NCBI GenBank assembly: GCA_965247055.1
Contig: CBDFGE010000002.1
Location: 124,001 to 188,000, forward strand
Origin: CBDFGE01 sp965247055
GTDB taxonomy: Bacteria > Chloroflexota > Dehalococcoidia > Lucifugimonadales > JAGWBF01
Length of the DNA: 64,000 bases
Reading direction: 5' to 3'
The notes beneath the pieces are model-generated. The model was not told the DNA's origin and searched no databases. It saw nothing but the letters and a program-made list of their open reading frames with translations. The position numbers were made by a program, and so were the translations under genes. Shown one piece after another: positions 58,538-64,000 of the stretch. Each line of letters starts with the position of its first letter. Positions within the stretch are counted from its first letter, which is position 1.

Positions 58538-59803
58538 ATGCTCTCCATCGAGCTCATCAGGAGCGACCCGGAGCACGTGAGCGAGGCACTGCGTAACCGC
58601 GGCCAGGAGGCGCCTATCGAGGAGCTGCTCGATCTGGACAGCCGACGCCGGCATCTCATTCAGAAGAGTAACGACCTCAGGGCGCGCCGCAATGAAGCCA
58701 GCAAAGCCATCGGTCAGACTCGGGACAGGCCCCAGGCCGTCATTGAAGAGATGCGCCAGGTGGGCGACGAGATCAAACACCTGGAGCAAGAGGCGGCCAC
58801 CTTGGAGGCCGCGACCCACCGCCACCTGCTCGAGCTGCCCAATCTACCCCACCCGGACGTACCCCCGGGTCTCGGGGAAGAGGACAATCTGGTGTTACGG
58901 ACCTGGGGCGAACCCCCCTCCTTCGATTTCACGCCCCTTCCCCACTGGGAGTTGGGTGAGTCCCTGGGAATCATTGACTTTCAGAGGGGTGTCAAGCTTT
59001 CCGGCACCCGCTTCTTCGTGCTGACCGGGGCGGGAGCCAAGCTTGAGAGGGCCCTCATCAACTGGATGCTGGACCTCCACGTGAAAGAGCATGCGTATAA
59101 GGAGGTTTACCTGCCCGCCATGGTGAAGCAGGAGGTGATGGAGGGCTCGGGTAATCTCCCCAAGTTCGCCAACAATCTCTACCACGACGACGAGGACGAC
59201 CTCTGGCTAATCCCCACCGCCGAGGTCCCCTTGACCGGGCTGCACCGGGACGAGATCCTGCCGCCCGGAAGCCTCCCGCTGAACTATACGGCATACACAC
59301 CCTGCTTCCGCCGGGAGAAGGCGGCGGCGGGCAAGGATACCCGGGGCATCAAGCGAGTGCACCAGTTCGACAAGGTGGAGATGTACAAGCTCGTGGAGCC
59401 GGAGTCCTCCGCCGCGGAGCTTGTACGGCTGGTGGCCGACGCCGAGGACGTCTGCCAGCGGTTGGAGCTGCCCTACCGGGTGGTGGAGCTGTGCGCGGGA
59501 GAGCTAGGCTTCGCCTCGGCCAGGTCCTACGACATAGAGATGTGGGCTGTCGGATGCGGCGAGTGGCTGGAGGTCAGCTCCTGCTCCAACTGCGGCGATT
59601 TCCAGGCGCGCCGGGCCGGCATCAGGTACCGCCCCGGGCCGGGCGCACACCCGGCATTCGTGCACACCCTCAACGGCTCGGGACTGGCCCTCCCCAGGGT
59701 GGTCATAGCGATCCTCGAGAACTGCCAGCGGCGGGATGGGTCGGTGGTCATACCCCGGGTCCTCAGGCCCTACACCGGCTTCGAGATTATCTCGGCCCCT
59801 TGA
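58538..59803 (+). CDS. serS: Seryl-tRNA synthetase
   Basis: 421 residues. The N-terminal antiparallel coiled coil (to about residue 105) grips the long arm of tRNA-Ser. The catalytic class II core has YKEVYLPAMVKQEVMEGSGNL-type motif 1, YTPCFRREKAAAGKDTRGIKRVHQFDKVE (motif 2 region), SSCSNCGDFQARR and LNGSGLALPRVVIAILEN (motif 3). The ATG is 9 bp after lysS, and tRNA-Ala follows on the same strand. Confidence 0.96.
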   Translation: MLSIELIRSDPEHVSEALRNRGQEAPIEELLDLDSRRRHLIQKSNDLRARRNEASKAIGQTRDRPQAVIEEMRQVGDEIKHLEQEAATLEAATHRHLLELPNLPHPDVPPGLGEEDNLVLRTWGEPPSFDFTPLPHWELGESLGIIDFQRGVKLSGTRFFVLTGAGAKLERALINWMLDLHVKEHAYKEVYLPAMVKQEVMEGSGNLPKFANNLYHDDEDDLWLIPTAEVPLTGLHRDEILPPGSLPLNYTAYTPCFRREKAAAGKDTRGIKRVHQFDKVEMYKLVEPESSAAELVRLVADAEDVCQRLELPYRVVELCAGELGFASARSYDIEMWAVGCGEWLEVSSCSNCGDFQARRAGIRYRPGPGAHPAFVHTLNGSGLALPRVVIAILENCQRRDGSVVIPRVLRPYTGFEIISAP

Positions 59804-59856
59804 TGGCTGCGTAGCCCGGCCTGCGTTGCGCCCCTCCCCTCCTTTTGCTATTATTA

Positions 59857-61215
59857 TCAGCATGTGGGGCTGTAGCTCAGCTGGGAGAGCGCCTCAATGG
59901 CATTGAGGAGGTAGGGGGTTCGAGTCCCCCCAGCTCCACCAACGTGTACTGAACTGCGAACTGGGCCGTGGAGAGCCACCTCTGCGGCGTCTCCGCCCCC
60001 TATCGGGCTGTCCGGCGGCGTGGGTAGGGTGTAGTAGACCGTTGCTTTTCCTGGCTTGACCTTGATCTCCTTGACGAAGGACTTGATGAAGGCCCTCGAT
60101 TCGGTGATTTCGCTGGTCATCAAGAAGTCGCTCATGTCCTCGGCGAAGGCGGCGATGGTGTCCACGTTGTCCAGCACGGCCCGGCGCTCTGAGAGCAATG
60201 CCCTGGCCTCCTCTGCGGCGATCTCCAGCTTCTCCTGACGCTCCCGGTGCTCTCTGATGCGGGAGGTGGCGTCAGATATGTCGAGTTCCGAGTTCTCGAT
60301 GACGTGCCACACCCGGTCCAAGCGCCGCCGCACCTCGATAAGCTCCGCTTCGATGTTTTCCAGCCTCTCCCGCTGCTCAGCAGCCACCCCGTCCATCTCC
60401 TCGTCCATCAGTCTAACCAGGTCCCGGATGTTGCTTTCAGTGAGGATGTTTGCGCGAATCTGCTCGATCATCAGCTTCTCAAAGCGCTTCGAGTTGAGGC
60501 GAGGCGTCTTGCAGGTTCCCCTTCCCTTTTTCAGCAGTGAGTGGCAGACGTAGTAGCTGTACTTGCCGCTTTTGGCCTCAGCCGCAGTGAGCGCCTTTCC
60601 GCACTTCTCACATTTCACCAAGCCGCTGAGAAGATAGGGGCTGGATGCACGCCGGGGGTTGACCCTGGTAGGGGCCTTGGAGCGAAGGGAGCGGGTGATC
60701 CGTCGAAACTCCTGCTGAGAGACGATGGCGGGAAAGGCGTTCTCCACCCGCACCGGTGGCGCACCGTCCTTGGCATCGACGCCCCAAACCAGCGTTCCTG
60801 TATACGCTTCGTTGGAGAGGATGCGGTGCACAGTGGACTTCAACCAGTGTTTGCCCGTTGAGGTGGGGATGCCCTCACCATTCAGCGTCTTGGTGATGTC
60901 CAGGGTGCTCTTGCCCTGTAGGGCCATCTGGAAGATGCGCCGGATCACTGAGTCCGCCGGCGGGTCCAGCTCCAGCTTGGGCCGCTTCTTTGCTCCGTCC
61001 TGGACCGACACCTTCCTGTAGCCGAAGGGAGCGTAGGTGGAGACCCAGAAGCCCCGTATGGCGGCTTCCCGCATCCCTCGGACGACTTCTTGGGCCAAGT
61101 TTTCAGAGTAGAACTCGTCAACACTCTCGATGATGGCCTCCATGAGCTTGCCCGTGGGAGAGTCGTCGGCGTGCTCGGTGATAGAGACGACTTTGATGCC
61201 CCGCTTCCTTAGCAT
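59857..61215 (-). CDS. N-terminally truncated large serine recombinase overlapping tRNA-Ala
   Basis: 452 residues that begin inside the resolvase domain at RKRGIKVVSITEHADDSPTG, so the N-terminal ~70 residues with the catalytic Ser are missing. Present are the recombinase domain (GFWVSTYAPFGYRKVSV), a zinc ribbon (LVKCEKCGKAL ... CHSLLKKGRGTC), and a long coiled coil (EAELIEVRRRLDRVW ... KLEIAAEEARALL). The last ~25 residues (GGTRTPYLLNAIEALSQL) are antisense reading through the tRNA-Ala gene. This suggests integration at tRNA-Ala, with the original 3' end displaced. It is probably inactive and a remnant of an integrative element. Confidence 0.75.
   Translation of the reverse strand: MLRKRGIKVVSITEHADDSPTGKLMEAIIESVDEFYSENLAQEVVRGMREAAIRGFWVSTYAPFGYRKVSVQDGAKKRPKLELDPPADSVIRRIFQMALQGKSTLDITKTLNGEGIPTSTGKHWLKSTVHRILSNEAYTGTLVWGVDAKDGAPPVRVENAFPAIVSQQEFRRITRSLRSKAPTRVNPRRASSPYLLSGLVKCEKCGKALTAAEAKSGKYSYYVCHSLLKKGRGTCKTPRLNSKRFEKLMIEQIRANILTESNIRDLVRLMDEEMDGVAAEQRERLENIEAELIEVRRRLDRVWHVIENSELDISDATSRIREHRERQEKLEIAAEEARALLSERRAVLDNVDTIAAFAEDMSDFLMTSEITESRAFIKSFVKEIKVKPGKATVYYTLPTPPDSPIGGGDAAEVALHGPVRSSVHVGGAGGTRTPYLLNAIEALSQLSYSPTC
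59866..59941 (+). tRNA. tRNA-Ala (GGC)
   Basis: 76 nt with encoded CCA. The acceptor GGGGCTG pairs with CAGCTCC and includes the G3:U70 pair that is the identity mark of tRNA-Ala. D-loop AGCTCAGCTGGGAGAGC; anticodon loop ATGGCAT with anticodon GGC (reads GCC); T-loop GGTTCGAGTCC. It lies 62 bp after serS and serves as the likely attachment site of the truncated recombinase. Confidence 0.95.
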
Positions 61216-61369
61216 GGACCAGATGCAACCGACACAAAAACCTGCGGTACTCCTGGGCGGTTGATTTGGATGCAGCGAACGGAGACGGTCGCATATCCTA
61301 GCTGGTTTGGCGTCGCCAACTCGTTGATCTGACGCCGAACGGCCTGATGACGGGTCCGAATCTCAATAC

Positions 61370-61758
61370 GTGGTCCGGAACATCACAAGCCGGCTGAACA
61401 ATCTGATACTTTCGGCTCTGGCGACTCTGCTGGCGCTCGCCCTGGCGTCGGTGGCCTGCTCCGAATCGGCTCCTGACAAGTCCGACCCGGCGGCATATAC
61501 CAAGGCATGCGTCGACAAGGCCATCGAATGGTACAAAGACGAAGGAAGGGAAGCCCGATTGCCTACGACAACTCCCAGGAGAGCATGGACGGTGAGTGGC
61601 ATATATTCGTTATAGGCGAAGACGGGCCGTACATCGTGCGTCCGGTAAGGGCCAACCGTCGTCGAGGCCACAGTCTGTGCAGCGCCCCTCTTAAAGGACC
61701 TTCCCCAGTCCTATATCCGTCTTCGTCGCCGCACCCAGACCGTAAACGCGATTCCTGA
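61370..61758 (+). pseudogene. Lipoprotein with Cache-like fragment, frameshifted
   Basis: A signal peptide with lipobox (LLALALASVACSES) is followed by YTKACVDKAIEWYKDEGREA, the start of a Cache-type sensor domain. One base seems missing near 61555. In the next frame the domain continues IAYDNSQESMDGEWHIFVIGEDGPYIV and then loses sense. The gene overlaps the convergent Calx-beta gene at its end, so it is a short remnant. The Cache call rests on the residue pattern only. Confidence 0.6.
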
Positions 61759-64000
61759 AACTATCCCGATGACGCTCACTGCGATGATCCACCAGGGGAA
61801 CCCTCCGCCGCCGGCATCCCCCTCGGAGGTCTCCGGTCCCGACGCAGGCGCGTCGTCCGTGGACTCCGAAGCGGGGGTGGGGGCGACGGCAGGAGTGCCC
61901 GCAGCCCCTGGCTTCGGTGTCGGCGTTGGCGCGGTTGGGTCAGGGGTCGGCGTTGGGGTAGTCGGTCCAGGCGTAGGCGTCACCTCATCGTCGGTGATGG
62001 TGACAACCGCCGGCTGGGACACCTCGACGTCCGGGCTTTCGCTGGTGATGACGATGCTCTCGTCCCCCTCTACGATATCGTCGTCCACCAGGGTGACGCT
62101 CAGCGTCGCCCTGGCGCTGGTCTGTCCTGCCGGTATGATGACGGCGGGCAGTTCCCCGGCCGTGGTGTAGTCGTCGCCGGAGACGGCGCTGCCGGAACCG
62201 ATGGCGAGAGGAACCGTTATCGGGTCCTCCAGAACTCCGTCGTCCAGAGCAGCCGTCACGGTGATGGAGGCGGTCCCGTCACCCTCTCCCACCGAAGCCG
62301 GGCTCGCCGACAGGCTGACATCCGTCACGTCAGTCACGGCGATGGCGACATTGATAAAGTCCCGACCACCCCGACCATCCCACACCCGCATTCGCAGTGA
62401 GTACTCGGCCTTCACCTCGTAATTCAACTCAGTATCGGTGGTGATCTGCCCTGTATCTCGGTCCACATTGAACGACTCGTGGTCCTCCACGCTCAACAGC
62501 GAGTATCTCAAGCTATCGCCGTCCGAGTCCCTGGCCCGCACCGGCTCCCCCACCTCCGTGCCCACCGGGGCGTTCTCCGCTACGCTTCGGGTGGCGCTCG
62601 TCCCCTCGGTGAACCTCGGTGAGCGGTTACTCGGGGGGTCGTCTTCGCCTGAAGGCGGCGTGTCATCGTCGGTGATGGTGATGGCGATCGACGAGGGGCT
62701 GCCCAGCACAGGCGCGGCTTCCCCTTCCCCGCCTGTGGGGTTGGAGAGGGTGATGGTGAAGGTCTCATTGCCCTCCACGCTGCCGTCCTCGGTCGTCTGT
62801 ACCGTGACTTGCCGCTCTAAGGCGTCCGACGGGAAGGTGAGTGTCCTTGACTCCGCAGTGTAGTCCCCACTCCCAGCGGTGCCATGAGATGTGGCGAAGC
62901 GCACCTCAATGTTCTCCGTCCGGATCACATCGCTGGGGCTGAGGGTCACCGTGTAGGCGGCAGAGCCTCCTTCAACGATGGCGGAGTCCCCGTGCAGCGT
63001 CACCGTGATGGGGTCGCTCTCGGCGATGGTCACGGAGGATGCCGAGGTGTCCACCGTGATCGGGTCCGAGACGCCGCTGGTGACCGCGCCCAGCGATACG
63101 CTGAAGGTCTCCGCCGCCTCCGACAGCAGGTCGTCCTCTATGAGTATGGCGAAGGTCTGCGTCAGAGACCCCGCCTCTAAGGTGACGCTGCCCGACGATG
63201 CGCCGTAGTCCGTAGACGCAGCGGCGCCCCCGGCGTCCACCGACCAGTCCACCGTGACGTCGTCGGCGACGGCCTTGGAGAGGGTCACCGTGAAGGCGGC
63301 GTTCTCACCCTCGCTCACAGTCGTTGAGGAGGGGGTGAGGGACAGGGTCGGCAGGTCGTCGTCGGTGATGGTGACCACGGCATCGGTCACCGTAATCCCC
63401 GTGCCCTCGCCGGTGATGACGATGGTCTCGTCCCCCTCTATGTCATTGTCTTCCAGCGGGGTGATGGTGAGCGTCGTTGTCGCGCTGAGCTGGTTCGCCG
63501 GTATCGTGATGGTGATGGGCAGCTCCTCCGCCGTGGTGTAGTCGTCGCCAGGGCTGGCGCTGCCGGACAACGCCGATATGGTGACGCTGACGCCGCTGGG
63601 GCCCCCGGTCACCGTCGCCGTCACGGTGATGGCGGTGGCCTCGTCACTCTCGCCCACCGAAGCCGGGCTCGCCGACAGACTGATTGCCAAGTCTTGGACC
63701 TGCACGTTGACGTCGAAGGTCCGGGAGCTAACTCCGTCGGAAGCGGTGACTGTGACAGAGTATTCGTTGGAGGTTCCGCTGCTGCCGTCGGGGTTTTGGC
63801 CGCCGGTTGGAGCTTCGTAGTTTGGCGGCTGGTCGAACGTCAACACCCCTTCGCTGCTGATTGTGAGGTCATCCGTGTCAGCGCCCGACAGACTCCATGT
63901 GATGGTTCCGCCGGTTAGACCGGCCGCTCCAAACCTGGCCACCGCCTCGGCGCCGTTTTCCGGGTAGGACATTATCAGGGAGTTCAGCTCCGTCCCGTCC
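61711..64000 (-). CDS. Calx-beta/cadherin surface protein with C-terminal membrane anchor (partial)
   Basis: The frame is open to the window edge, so the N-terminus lies beyond base 64000. At least 760 residues. From the visible N-terminus: a cadherin-like repeat (SLIMSYPENGAEAVARFG ... SLSGADTDDLTI) and Calx-beta repeats (ASPASVGESDEATAITVTA ... GDETIVITGEG, and three more). A cadherin repeat with GDSLRYSLLSVEDHESFNVD follows, then a last Calx-beta. The C-terminal part is a Pro/Thr linker (TPTPGPTTPTPTPDP), one transmembrane helix (WWIIAVSVIGIVSGIAFTVWV) and RRRRRI, a stop-transfer tail. Likely a calcium-binding adhesin on the cell surface, in an accessory region. Confidence 0.88.
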   Translation of the reverse strand, partial: DGTELNSLIMSYPENGAEAVARFGAAGLTGGTITWSLSGADTDDLTISSEGVLTFDQPPNYEAPTGGQNPDGSSGTSNEYSVTVTASDGVSSRTFDVNVQVQDLAISLSASPASVGESDEATAITVTATVTGGPSGVSVTISALSGSASPGDDYTTAEELPITITIPANQLSATTTLTITPLEDNDIEGDETIVITGEGTGITVTDAVVTITDDDLPTLSLTPSSTTVSEGENAAFTVTLSKAVADDVTVDWSVDAGGAAASTDYGASSGSVTLEAGSLTQTFAILIEDDLLSEAAETFSVSLGAVTSGVSDPITVDTSASSVTIAESDPITVTLHGDSAIVEGGSAAYTVTLSPSDVIRTENIEVRFATSHGTAGSGDYTAESRTLTFPSDALERQVTVQTTEDGSVEGNETFTITLSNPTGGEGEAAPVLGSPSSIAITITDDDTPPSGEDDPPSNRSPRFTEGTSATRSVAENAPVGTEVGEPVRARDSDGDSLRYSLLSVEDHESFNVDRDTGQITTDTELNYEVKAEYSLRMRVWDGRGGRDFINVAIAVTDVTDVSLSASPASVGEGDGTASITVTAALDDGVLEDPITVPLAIGSGSAVSGDDYTTAGELPAVIIPAGQTSARATLSVTLVDDDIVEGDESIVITSESPDVEVSQPAVVTITDDEVTPTPGPTTPTPTPDPTAPTPTPKPGAAGTPAVAPTPASESTDDAPASGPETSEGDAGGGGFPWWIIAVSVIGIVSGIAFTVWVRRRRRI

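Noticed and set aside
59866..59941. Protein tail GGTRTPY encoded antisense to tRNA-Ala as a real domain
   Set aside because: It is a known type of artefact from reading through tRNA genes; no selection on it is expected.
1..64000. CRISPR arrays, rRNA genes, replication origin
   Set aside because: No regular short repeats, no rRNA-like sequence and no dnaA-box cluster were seen.

Overview
The window is about 62% GC (judged by eye), gene-dense, and reads as a chromosome segment from an uncultivated Chloroflexota bacterium, most likely of the Dehalococcoidia/SAR202 kind. That placement is inferred from: rsmH directly followed by ftsA and ftsZ with no peptidoglycan genes between; a B12-dependent ribonucleotide reductase with its NrdR regulator; a bifunctional archaeal-type fructose-1,6-bisphosphate aldolase/phosphatase; an LLM-family oxidoreductase and a methylmalonyl-CoA mutase subunit; frequent TTG/GTG starts; and a UGSC-family selenoprotein of the sort known from marine metagenomes. 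No rRNA is present to confirm it.

Layout. 1-2.1 kb: the tail of an HpaB-type hydroxylase and a zinc alcohol dehydrogenase. 2.3-6 kb: rsmH-ftsA-ftsZ. 6-8.1 kb: a small ABM-like protein, then speD and an ACL5-type aminopropyltransferase. 8.1-12.9 kb (minus): nrdR, a 75-aa unknown, nrdJ, and an XRE/ImmA-type pair. 13.2-19.1 kb: a second zinc dehydrogenase, a DUF3179 lipoprotein split by an in-frame TGA, a D-2-hydroxyacid dehydrogenase, and a TPP-riboswitch unit (deletion-scar ABC fragment, tenA, thiD). 19.1-21.7 kb: nth-like, sfsA, pyrF, DUF951. 21.9-24.7 kb: a rearranged IS256-family element carrying an intact IS3-family element. 24.8-30.6 kb: methylmalonyl-CoA mutase, FBP aldolase/phosphatase, rdgB, moaA and an RNase HI-MoaC fusion. 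30.7-38.5 kb (minus): a complete ilvBNC-leuA-leuC-HNH-leuD operon behind a leucine-type T-box. 38.5-46 kb: a conserved unknown plus a UGSC selenoprotein, an MFS transporter, an LLM oxidoreductase, a phosphatase, DUF167, a Fur-family regulator, an enoyl-CoA hydratase and a frameshifted PD40 lipoprotein. 46.1-59.9 kb: core informational genes (hisS, rsmD, coaD, polA, two tiny Cys-rich proteins, lexA with an SOS box, rpsT, rel, greA, lysS, serS, tRNA-Ala). 59.9-64 kb: an accessory edge with a truncated serine recombinase abutting tRNA-Ala, a broken lipoprotein and a large Calx-beta/cadherin surface protein running off the window.

Functional threads. Branched-chain amino acid synthesis is whole and under one tRNA-sensing leader. 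Thiamine salvage is under a TPP riboswitch. moaA and moaC are adjacent, with moaC fused to RNase H. Polyamine synthesis runs from decarboxylated SAM to an aminopropyltransferase that looks like thermospermine synthase. SOS control is visible as a near-consensus Bacillus-type LexA box.

The most interesting signal is selenium. The UGSC gene has an in-frame TGA at its signature position, followed by a strong SECIS-like hairpin, which implies that this organism decodes UGA as selenocysteine. The DUF3179 lipoprotein has an in-frame TGA exactly where its family has the first Cys of a CxxC motif, making it a candidate selenoprotein that I do not recognise as described.
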